Below, one piece after another: positions 43,423-51,114 of a DNA stretch of 64,000 bases. This DNA is from Streptosporangium carneum. Lineage in GTDB: Bacteria > Actinomycetota > Actinomycetes > Streptosporangiales > Streptosporangiaceae. The stretch lies in the NCBI RefSeq assembly GCF_027922005.1, contig NZ_BSEV01000010.1, positions 91,272 to 155,271 of the forward strand. Reading direction: 5' to 3'. The notes under the pieces were generated by a model, which worked only from the letters and a program-made list of their open reading frames with translations, did no database searches and was not told the DNA's origin. The first letter of the stretch is position 1; each line of letters begins with the position of its first letter. The translations under genes were made by a program, and so were the position numbers.

Positions 43423-45288
43423 GTGTCGAGACCGACGTTCCGGGAGCGGTTGCGGTACTGGTTCGACAACACCATGTCGCGAGGCACGGTGGCGCTGATC
43501 GGCTGGCTCGCCCTCATCTCGCTGGGGCTGATCCTGCTGGTCACGGTGCTGAGCCTGTGGCTGACCCCGGACGAGGCGGCGAAGAACAGCGGCTTCGCGG
43601 GCATGCTGTGGGTTTCGCTGATGCGCACACTGAGTCCCGGCAAGGTCGCGAGCGACAGCGGGAGCACGCTGTACGTCGCGCTGATGTTCGTGGCGTCCAT
43701 GGGCGGCCTGTTCATCGTCAGCGCCCTCGTCGGCGTGCTCTCCAACGGCCTCAAGACCAAGTTCGAGCAGCTGCGCAAGGGCAAGTCACGGATCATCGAG
43801 AAGGGACACATCGTGATCCTGGGCTGGTCCGAGCAGGTCTTCACGATCGTCACCGAGCTGGTCCAGGCGCACGCGAGCGACAAGGGGTCGGTCATCTCGA
43901 TCCTGGCCGACAAGGACAAGCCCGACATGGAAGACGACATCCGTCGCCATGTCGGCGACACCGGCAGGACCAAACTGGTCTGCCGGACCGGACGGCCCAC
44001 CGAACCCGCCGACCTCGACCTGATGAACCTCGACGCCGCCCGGTCGGTGGTCGTCCTGTCCCCGCAGGGCGACGACCCCGACGCGCACGTCATCAAGACG
44101 CTGCTCGCGCTGGCCAAGCGCGCGGGCGACCACCCTCCCGTGATCGCCGCGATCGCCCGCACCGCGAACATGGCCGCCGCCCGTCTGGCGGGCGGCCCCG
44201 ACGTCCACCTGGTCGACTCCGACGACACCGCCTCCCGGCTCATCGTGCAGTCGTCGCGGCAGTCGGGCATGTCCGTCGTCTGCATGGACCTGCTCAACTT
44301 CGACGACGGCGAGATCTACCTGCGCTCCGACCCCGACCTCACCGGCATGACGTACGGCCAGGCGCTCCCGGCCTACCAGACCGCCACGGTCATCGGCCTG
44401 CGCAGGCCCCGTGGCGTCATGCTGAACCCGCCGACGGACACGGTGATCGACGCCGGGGACGAGGTCATCGTGATCGCCCACGACGACTCGCTGATCCACC
44501 TGGCGGACGGCATGCCGCAGGCGCGGGAGGAGGCGATCGTCTCGGCCGAGCACGTCCGCCCCGGGCCGGAGCGGACCCTCGTGCTGAACTGGAACGGCAG
44601 GGGCCGCGAGGTCGTCCGCTATCTCGACGGCTACGTCGCCCCCGGCTCGGTGCTGGACATCGCCTCCGACCACCCGGACGCCTCGGTCCCCTTCGAGGGG
44701 CTGGCCAACCTGACGGTGAACGCCAAGGAGTGCGAGACCACCGACCGCTACGCGCTGGAGTCCCTCGGCCTGGGCGTCTACCAGCACGTGATCGTGCTCT
44801 CCGACGACCGCTACACCGCCGAGCACGCCGACACCCGCACCCTGATGACCCTCCTGCAGCTGCGCGACATGCAGACCACGCTGGGCGAGCGGTACTCGAT
44901 CGTCAGCGAGATGCACGACGAGAACAACCGGAGCCTGGCCGAGGTCACCGAGGCCGACGACATCGTGATCAGCGACACGGTCATCGGCCTGCTCCTGGCC
45001 CAGCTCGCCGAGAACCAGCACCTGGCCGAGGTGTTCGGCTACCTCTTCGACTCCCGGGGCTCGGAGATCTACCCCCGCCCCGCCGACCAGTACGTCCACG
45101 CCGGGCTGCAGGTCAGCTTCGCCTCGGTGATCGAGTCGGCCAGACGCCGCGGCGAGACCGCGATCGGCTACCGTCTGGCGGACCGGGTGAACGAGGCGCC
45201 CCACTTCGGCGTCGTCCTCAACCCCGACAAGTCCCAGCCGCTGCGCCTGGGCGACGGCGACTCCGTGATCGTCCTGGCCGAGCGCTGA
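43423..45288 (+). CDS. CASTOR/POLLUX-like ion channel with RCK/TrkA domains
   Basis: About 621 residues, starting GTG at 43423 after GGGGAGGGG. Membrane segments near the N-terminus (ALIGWLALISLGLILLVTVL; LYVALMFVASMGGLFIVSAL), a short pore loop (AGMLWVSLMRTLSPGK), then two RCK-like Rossmann domains (GHIVILGWSEQVFTIVTEL; TLVLNWNGRGREVVRYL). This matches bacterial homologues of plant CASTOR/POLLUX/DMI1 channels, which conduct Ca2+ or K+. Two EF-hand proteins occur ~10 kb to the right, but a functional link is only speculation. Confidence 0.88.
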   Translation: MSRPTFRERLRYWFDNTMSRGTVALIGWLALISLGLILLVTVLSLWLTPDEAAKNSGFAGMLWVSLMRTLSPGKVASDSGSTLYVALMFVASMGGLFIVSALVGVLSNGLKTKFEQLRKGKSRIIEKGHIVILGWSEQVFTIVTELVQAHASDKGSVISILADKDKPDMEDDIRRHVGDTGRTKLVCRTGRPTEPADLDLMNLDAARSVVVLSPQGDDPDAHVIKTLLALAKRAGDHPPVIAAIARTANMAAARLAGGPDVHLVDSDDTASRLIVQSSRQSGMSVVCMDLLNFDDGEIYLRSDPDLTGMTYGQALPAYQTATVIGLRRPRGVMLNPPTDTVIDAGDEVIVIAHDDSLIHLADGMPQAREEAIVSAEHVRPGPERTLVLNWNGRGREVVRYLDGYVAPGSVLDIASDHPDASVPFEGLANLTVNAKECETTDRYALESLGLGVYQHVIVLSDDRYTAEHADTRTLMTLLQLRDMQTTLGERYSIVSEMHDENNRSLAEVTEADDIVISDTVIGLLLAQLAENQHLAEVFGYLFDSRGSEIYPRPADQYVHAGLQVSFASVIESARRRGETAIGYRLADRVNEAPHFGVVLNPDKSQPLRLGDGDSVIVLAER

Positions 45289-45351
45289 CCGCCGGGCGGA
45301 CCGGGCGAGCGGCCCCTGCCGCCCCGGAGCCGGGCCCGTGGGAGCCGCGCC

Positions 45352-46647
45352 TCACTCGTCGAACGGTTCGGCTCTGAGGCACAACAGACTCAGCAGACAC
45401 GGAACGGCGAACATGACGGTCGCCGACCACGAACCCGTACCGATTCCGTGGAAACCGTTCACGAGCTGGGGCAGGAGTCCGGCGAAGACGATCGCCGCGC
45501 CCGCGTAGACCACCGACATGCCGGTGGCGCGGACGCGGGTCGGAAACGCCTCCGCCAGCAGCGGGATCATCGCGACGTTGACCGCGACCACGAAGGGAAG
45601 CGCCAGGAGCATCAGCCACAGACCGACCGAAGAGAGGCTCCCGCTCCCCAGGACGGAGGCCGACACGGCGAGTACGGACGCGCCGACGACCCCCGTGACA
45701 GCGACCCTGCGGGCACCGGCCTCGATGGCGGCGACGCCCCCGAAGAGTGCGCCGATCATGAACCCCAAGACGCCGGCTATGATCACCGCGCGGACCGCCA
45801 CCGGCTCCATCGCTTCGCTCTCCATGGCGTCCAGCAGGAAAACGCTCACGGCCTGGAAGCCGCCCACTCCGAAGGACAGCCCGCCGATTCCGAGCAGCAC
45901 CGACCGCCACGAGGTCCGCAGGAGCTCCACGATCGGCGGCCCGACCGGCTTCTCCTCGTCCGCCTGGGCCTGCTGGAAGTCGGGGGTCTCCTTCAGGGCC
46001 CACCACAGGAACAGGCCCGCGGCCAGTGTCAGCGCCGCCATGACGAGGAGAGAACCCTGCCAGCCCCAGGCGCTCGCCAGGTTCTCGTCGTTGCCGATCA
46101 CATGGTCGGCGTCGGCGAACATCGCGGAGAACATGAGGCCGAACAGGCCGACGATGAAGAGCATCCCTCCGCCCATCACCTTCGCCTCCGGCTCGGCGTA
46201 CTCGAAGGCCGGCAGCAGCACGGTGACCGGTTTCACGCCGAGCGTGAACCCCAGGGCGACCCGTAACACCACCGTGAGCACCACGGCGCGCCCGTCACCC
46301 GGCTCGGAGCCGAACAACAGGGCCGTGAGGACGACGATCGTGCTCGTCACGGCGAGGCCGGCCAGTACCGCGGGCTTGCGTCCCGCCCGGTCGGCGAGGT
46401 GGCCGAAGCAGACGCCGCCGAGCAGTCCGACCGGATAGCCGATCCAGTAGACGAGGGCCGTGGCCCCCGCGAGCGAATCAGTCGTTCCCGAGGGGAAGAG
46501 CAGGTCGCGCAATGTCTGGTCGCCGCCGAGCGCATGCTCGAAGAAGAGGATGTACACGGCGAGGCAGAACACCTCGATCACGACGCCGATGAGCATCATG
46601 TCGAGCATGGAGGGCACACTTTCGTCGTCATCGTCGTCGGCGGCCAT
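45352..46647 (-). CDS. MFS transporter (metabolite:H+ symporter type)
   Basis: About 431 residues, twelve segments. Start ATG at 46647 has GGAGGATCAC upstream and an acidic MAADDDDDE start. Motif GHLADRAGRKP between segments two and three is the MFS signature; LRVALGFTLGVKPV resembles the shikimate/proline symporter subgroup. A wholly hydrophobic core with no unusual domains. Substrate unknown. Confidence 0.88.
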   Translation of the reverse strand: MAADDDDDESVPSMLDMMLIGVVIEVFCLAVYILFFEHALGGDQTLRDLLFPSGTTDSLAGATALVYWIGYPVGLLGGVCFGHLADRAGRKPAVLAGLAVTSTIVVLTALLFGSEPGDGRAVVLTVVLRVALGFTLGVKPVTVLLPAFEYAEPEAKVMGGGMLFIVGLFGLMFSAMFADADHVIGNDENLASAWGWQGSLLVMAALTLAAGLFLWWALKETPDFQQAQADEEKPVGPPIVELLRTSWRSVLLGIGGLSFGVGGFQAVSVFLLDAMESEAMEPVAVRAVIIAGVLGFMIGALFGGVAAIEAGARRVAVTGVVGASVLAVSASVLGSGSLSSVGLWLMLLALPFVVAVNVAMIPLLAEAFPTRVRATGMSVVYAGAAIVFAGLLPQLVNGFHGIGTGSWSATVMFAVPCLLSLLCLRAEPFDE

Positions 46648-46956
46648 GTGATCCTCCGGGAGACCTGAACGTCGGCGTCCGCATGAAAAATTCAGTGAAG
46701 GTGAATCTGGGTTGTCAGCGCCGTTCACATTCGTCGCGCTGTTCGCACTTTCCGCGCCCCGAGCCGTGTTCATGCTACTCAGCACGACGACTTACGCGAG
46801 TCATGTGCGCCCATAGCATTTAGGGAATACTCAGCGCACGCATGAAATAGAGAATCAAAGGCATGGCGTCCCGATTCGGTTATGGTCCGGCCGGAAGCGC
46901 TCCGCCCGGCGCGGCCGACCGGCCGTCGGCGGCTCCGCCATCCCCGGACCGCTCCG
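46648..46956. other. Intergenic region, promoter side of the MFS gene
   Basis: Partly AT-rich; no gene seen. Its left end carries the MFS ribosome site. Confidence 0.4.
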
Positions 46957-47322
46957 TCAGGAGTCGGCGGGCTCGGTCCTGCCGGTGGTCCGCGTCTCGG
47001 CCGTCCCGGCCTGGTCAGGGCCGGGTTCCCCGGTGGACTCCTCGTCCCGGCTCTCGCTCCGAGGGTCGGCGTGGGTTCCGGCCAGGGCTTCGACACCCTC
47101 TTCGGCCCGCTCCTCCGTCAGGCCCTGCGGCCGGGCGTCGGCGCGCCACCGGGCCGCCTCCTGGTAGGCCGAGATCACGGCGGCGAACATGGCGACCGGC
47201 ATGGCGAGGAGGAGAAGGGGCTGGTACAGGCCGCCCGTCATCGTGAGAACGAAGAACACGACGGTGAGAACGATTCCGCCGCCGACCCAGTCGGCGGGCC
47301 TTCCCGGCACGTTCAAAACCAT
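46957..47322 (-). CDS. Two-TM protein with charged tail
   Basis: 121 residues, start ATG 47322 overlapping the preceding gene's stop by ten bases. Segments GGGIVLTVVFFVLTMTGG and PLLLLAMPVAMFAAVISAYQ, then a long Glu/Arg/Thr-rich tail (EERAEEGVEALAGTHADPRSE). Probably a complex partner of the preceding membrane protein. Unrecognised. Confidence 0.7.
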   Translation of the reverse strand: MVLNVPGRPADWVGGGIVLTVVFFVLTMTGGLYQPLLLLAMPVAMFAAVISAYQEAARWRADARPQGLTEERAEEGVEALAGTHADPRSESRDEESTGEPGPDQAGTAETRTTGRTEPADS

Positions 47323-47948
47323 TCCCTCCACTCGTACCAGGGGCCCTCGATGTGTTTGTAGGCCGTCTCCAGGTCCTGGTACACACGCGCCTTCGGGCTC
47401 CAGATGAAGCCGTACCGGTCGAGGAAGCCCGCGTCCTCCAGATAGAAGATCACGCCGTCGTCGGACCGCTCGATCGACGACACCTGGTACAGCCCGGCCC
47501 ATCGCCTCTCGCTCGCCGGTTCCTTCCCGGCCGCGATCCGCTGGGCGATCTGCTCCATGCTCGCCTTGGAGAGCGCGAAGCGGGCGGAGGAGGGGACGTC
47601 GAACCACAGGAGCCCGAAGACGGTCGCTCCGACGAGCGGCACCGCCGCCCAGCGCGCCCAGTGTCTGCGCAGACCGGGACGGCCGTCCGCGCGGAGCAGG
47701 CCCACGACGAACCGGGGTCCCCAGACGACGGCGACCCCCAGGGCCAGGAGGGCGCCCACGATCTGGGTCATGAAGTAGCTGCCGGGAACGCTGTCGCCGT
47801 ACGTCAGCAGGAGGCCGGCGAAGGCGGCGGAGGGGATGAGCAGGCGTCCCGGTGGGCCGGTGAGCACTCGGGCGAGCGTGGAAGGGCCGGAGCTCGCCGA
47901 CCGCGTCATCGGGGAGTCCAGCGGCCACTCGGGAGCGTTTCCCAGCAT
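47313..47948 (-). CDS. Four-TM hypothetical protein
   Basis: About 211 residues. Segments at LLIPSAAFAGLLLTYG, IVGALLALGVAVVWGP and AAVPLVGATVFGLLWF, then a soluble β-like region ending WYEWREWF. Start ATG 47948 has no ribosome site but TATATT lies about seven bases upstream, suggesting a leaderless transcript. An earlier ATG (47975) is possible. Unrecognised family. Confidence 0.65.
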   Translation of the reverse strand: MLGNAPEWPLDSPMTRSASSGPSTLARVLTGPPGRLLIPSAAFAGLLLTYGDSVPGSYFMTQIVGALLALGVAVVWGPRFVVGLLRADGRPGLRRHWARWAAVPLVGATVFGLLWFDVPSSARFALSKASMEQIAQRIAAGKEPASERRWAGLYQVSSIERSDDGVIFYLEDAGFLDRYGFIWSPKARVYQDLETAYKHIEGPWYEWREWF

Positions 47949-48026
47949 GGTGCAATATAACGCGCCAGTGATCACAGTGACCAGCGCGCGTGGGGGTCGT
48001 CGCGGCGACGACCCCCTGCCGCCACC

Positions 48027-48113
48027 TCAGGCAGTGATCATGAAAGCCAGGCCCAGCAGGACGATGACGGGGATCAGCCACACCACGGCCTCGACAGCGA
48101 ACTCCTTGTACAC
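48027..48113 (-). CDS. 28-residue single-TM peptide
   Basis: GTG at 48113 with AAAGGGAG eight bases upstream; encodes MYKEFAVEAV… followed by a continuous hydrophobic helix (VVWLIPVIVLLGLAFMI) and ends at 48027. Length and shape recall KdpF, CydX or MetS-type small subunits, but no matching partner gene is adjacent. Upstream of it lies a truncated hydrolase and downstream the membrane-protein pair. Confidence 0.6.
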   Translation of the reverse strand: MYKEFAVEAVVWLIPVIVLLGLAFMITA

Positions 48114-48123
48114 GGTCAATTTC

Positions 48124-48430
48124 TCCCTTTAAGTCCCGCTAAATCCATAAATTTGGCCATGCGAAGCATATGCGCATCCAGGAGCAGCCCCGCACTCCCC
48201 CTCCCCCTGACCTCCCGACTCACCCGCCCCGGGTGCCTGGCGGCGACCGCGGCGGCCACGACCGCGCCGAGCGAGAAGCCGACGAGGTCGGCGGGCCCGC
48301 CGAAGGTCGCGGCGACCTGGTCGGCGAGCAGGTCCAGGGTCAGCTCCCCGGTGGGGAGCGGGGTGCCGCCGCTTCCCGCGTAGTTCGGAGTGATCACGGT
48401 GCGCCGGTCGGCGAAGCGGCCGACGAGGTG
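48124..48430 (-). pseudogene. Alpha/beta hydrolase fragment (5' end deleted)
   Basis: On the minus strand the frame reads RRTVITPNYAGSGGTPLP, then LLADQVAATFGGPADLVGFS, LGAVVAAAVAARHPGRV and on to a stop near 48130. The nucleophile elbow GFSLGAV is present, but everything before the oxyanion region is missing at ~48425, where the TetR fragment begins on the other strand. The protein would lack its N-terminal β-strands. Confidence 0.8.
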
Positions 48431-48817
48431 ACCGGCAGGGCGGCGGTCGGCCGGGTGCTCCGGGAGGCCGCCGTCCACTACACCGATCCGGCGCATCCTC
48501 CCGGCTGTCTCATCGTCAGCGCCGCGGTCAACTGCGGCCTCGAGTCGGCGGAGGTCGAGGAGGCGATGCGCGCGCTCAGGCAGGCGACCAAGGCCGGCAT
48601 CGGAGCCCGCATCGCCGAGGACGTCGCGGCGGGGCTGCGCCCCGAGGACACCGACGTCGACTCCATGGCCGCGTTCTACGCCGCCGCCATCCAGGGCATG
48701 TCGGTGCAGGCCCGCGACGGCGCGACCCGCGAGCAGCTGGAGCGCGTCGCCGACCTGGCCATGCTCGCCTGGCCCGAGGGTCAGTGCCCCTTGGCCGAGG
48801 CGTCCTCCAGCGGCTGA
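48430..48817 (+). pseudogene. TetR regulator fragment (5' end deleted)
   Basis: From ~48430 the plus strand reads AAVGRVLREAAVHYTDPAHP, PGCLIVSAAVNCGLESAEVE and on to IQGMSVQARDGATREQLERV, the C-terminal ligand domain of a TetR (AcrR-like) regulator. The HTH is missing; upstream bases belong to the hydrolase remnant. The 3' end overlaps the GH13 gene. Confidence 0.82.
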
Positions 48818-50442
48818 TCCCGGGCCGCGGACCGCAGCCAGCGGACGCCGTACGGCGGAAGCGTGAACTTCACCCGGCCGTCGGCGGGAAGATCGAGCGT
48901 GCCGTCGACCAGCAGGTCGGTCAGCACGTGGTCGCCCTCGAAGCCCTTCAGGACGAACTCCACCTTCGCCTCGCGATCGGCGAAGTTGTGCACGGCGACC
49001 ACCGTTCCGCCCTCCGCGTCGGCCCTGTGGACCAGCACGGCGTCGTCCCCCGAGGCCAGGACGTCGTAGTCGCCCCAGGCCAGCTCGGGCGACTCCCGGT
49101 AGCGCTCGACGAGCATCGTGACCCAGCGCAGCAGCGAGTCCGGGTCGCGGCGCTGGGCGTCGACGTTGACGTTGCGCGGGCCGTACTCGCCGGTGGGAGA
49201 CGGGACGGGGGTCTTCGGGGTGACGGGTGAGAACCCTCCGTCCGGGGTCCACTGCATCGGGACGCGGACGGCCATCCGGCCCTCCCCCTTCAGGTTCTCG
49301 CCGAGGCCGATCTCCTCGCCGTAGAAGAGCACCGGGGTGCCCGGCAGGGAGAACAGCACGCTGTAGGCCAGTTTGAGGCGTCTGAGGTCGCCGTCGAGCA
49401 TCGGCGGCAGGCGTCGCCGCAGCCCCCGGTCGAAGACCTGCATGGTCTTCTTGGGACCGAAGGCGTCGAAGACCTCCTGGCGCTCGGCGTCGGTGAGCTT
49501 GTCCAGGGTCAGCTCGTCGTGGTTGCGGACGAAGGTGGCCCAGTGGGAGTCCTTCGGCGGGGTGGGCCGCTGGCTGAGGGCGTCGGCGAGGGCCCTCGGG
49601 TTCTGGCGGGCCATGGACAGGTGGAAGCGCTGCATCCCGATGAAGTCGAAGCACATGGTGACCTCGTCGCCGTTGCCGTCGCCGAAGTACCTCATCAGGT
49701 CCGGGTAGGGCAGGTTGACCTCGCCCAGCAGGATGGAACTGCCGTCCCGGCGGTTCATGAAGGCCCGCAGGTCGGCGAGGAAGGCGTGCGGGTCGCCGCC
49801 GATGCCCTCGATCAGGAACGGCACCGCGTCCACCCGGAAGCCGGACAGGCCGAGCTCCATCCAGAAGCCGAGGATGCGGGCGATCTCGTCGCGGACCTCG
49901 GGGTTGTCGATGTTCAGGTCGGGCTGGAAGCGGTAGAAGCTGTGCAGGTAGTACTGGCCGGTCTTCTCGTCCAGCTCCCAGATGCTGTCCTCCTTGTCGG
50001 GGAAGACGATCGCCTTCGGGTCGACGGGGTCCGGCTCGTCCTTCCACACGTACCAGTCGCGTTTGGCCGAGTCACGACTGGCCCGGGCCTCCTTGAACCA
50101 GGGGTGCTCGTCCGAGGTGTGGTTGACCACCAGGTCCGCGATCACCCGTATGCCCCGGTCCCTGGCGGTCCGCATGAACTCCACGAAGTCCCCCAGCGTG
50201 CCCAGGCGGGGGTCGACGGAGTAGAAGTCGGTGATGTCGTAGCCGTCGTCACGGCCGGGGGTCGGGAAGAACGGCATCAGCCAGATGCAGGTGACCCCGA
50301 GCCGGTCGAGATGGTCGATTTGCTGAGTGAGCCCCCTGAAGTCACCGATGCCGTCGCCGTTGCCGTCCTTGTAGGTCTCGACGTCCAGGCAGTAGACGAC
50401 GGCGTTCTTCCACCACAGATCAGCCGTGTAGGTCAGTCGCAT
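48781..50442 (-). CDS. GH13 alpha-amylase/trehalose synthase-type enzyme
   Basis: About 553 residues of the TreS-like GH13 group. (β/α)8-barrel motifs: DLVVNHTSDEHPWF (region I), GFRVDAVPF (nucleophile Asp), ILLGEVN (acid Glu) and FVRNHDEL (stabilising Asp). Maltose-trehalose interconversion or α-glucan hydrolysis is typical. Length suits TreS without the maltokinase fusion. Start 50442; an ATG twelve bases upstream is possible. It converges with the TetR remnant, overlapping it. Confidence 0.9.
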   Translation of the reverse strand: MRLTYTADLWWKNAVVYCLDVETYKDGNGDGIGDFRGLTQQIDHLDRLGVTCIWLMPFFPTPGRDDGYDITDFYSVDPRLGTLGDFVEFMRTARDRGIRVIADLVVNHTSDEHPWFKEARASRDSAKRDWYVWKDEPDPVDPKAIVFPDKEDSIWELDEKTGQYYLHSFYRFQPDLNIDNPEVRDEIARILGFWMELGLSGFRVDAVPFLIEGIGGDPHAFLADLRAFMNRRDGSSILLGEVNLPYPDLMRYFGDGNGDEVTMCFDFIGMQRFHLSMARQNPRALADALSQRPTPPKDSHWATFVRNHDELTLDKLTDAERQEVFDAFGPKKTMQVFDRGLRRRLPPMLDGDLRRLKLAYSVLFSLPGTPVLFYGEEIGLGENLKGEGRMAVRVPMQWTPDGGFSPVTPKTPVPSPTGEYGPRNVNVDAQRRDPDSLLRWVTMLVERYRESPELAWGDYDVLASGDDAVLVHRADAEGGTVVAVHNFADREAKVEFVLKGFEGDHVLTDLLVDGTLDLPADGRVKFTLPPYGVRWLRSAARDQPLEDASAKGH

Positions 50443-50574
50443 GGTGACTCGCACTACCCGAGCCCAGAGGCTTTATCAGGATTTATAACAGCAAACGATC
50501 CCGGGATCGGTGCCGCTCGGCAGCCACACCGGCGCGGGACGGCTACGGTGGAGGCGACGACCCTGGAGGAGATC

Positions 50575-50982
50575 ATGCGGCAGCTGAGGCGCGGCGCGCC
50601 CTTCGGCTGGTTGCTGACCCTCCTGTTCCCGCTGCTCGTGGCCGTGGGCGGAGGCCAGAGCGGGTCCGCCGCCACGGCCGCCGACGCGACCGCCCTCCCC
50701 CGGCACGCGCTCCTCAGCGTGACCGGCGCGGAACGGCACCCCCTGTCGCGCGGAGAGCTCTCCGGCCAGCGTCAGCACGACCTCGCCGCCGCGTTCGCCG
50801 CGGCTCTCGTCGCGGCCGGAGCCGGAGCCGGGGGCGGCCATCCGGTCGCCTCCCCTCCCCCGGGCTCCCCGCACCGCCTCACCGCCGCGGTCCTCGACTC
50901 CCGCCCCGCGGGCGAACCCCCGGGCCCGCTGGCGTCCCCGCTGGTCAGCCCGGCCAGAGCTCCACCCTCCACAGGCGTCTGA
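50575..50982 (+). CDS. Small secreted or anchored protein
   Basis: 135 residues, start ATG 50575 after GGAGGAGATC. The first ~40 residues form a signal or anchor (LRRGAPFGWLLTLLFPLLVAVGGG). The remainder is Ala/Pro/Gly-rich with no recognised domain. Divergent from the GH13 gene. Confidence 0.6.
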   Translation: MRQLRRGAPFGWLLTLLFPLLVAVGGGQSGSAATAADATALPRHALLSVTGAERHPLSRGELSGQRQHDLAAAFAAALVAAGAGAGGGHPVASPPPGSPHRLTAAVLDSRPAGEPPGPLASPLVSPARAPPSTGV

Positions 50983-51114
50983 CCCACCCCGGGGCCACCC
51001 GGGGACTTCGCCGTACCCGCGAACGCTCCGAACGCTCCGAACGCCCCGGCACGCCCTGGGGCCTTCGGACGTCTCGCCGTGCCCAGAGACTTTCCCCAGC
51101 CTGTGGAGGCTTCC

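Noticed and set aside
43786..45204. 472-residue minus frame inside the channel gene
   Set aside because: Antisense shadow; the plus frame has clear channel motifs.
48116..50047. Minus-strand frame of about 640 residues over the GH13 gene
   Set aside because: Low-complexity shadow of the GH13 frame; the only real part is the hydrolase remnant at its 3' end.
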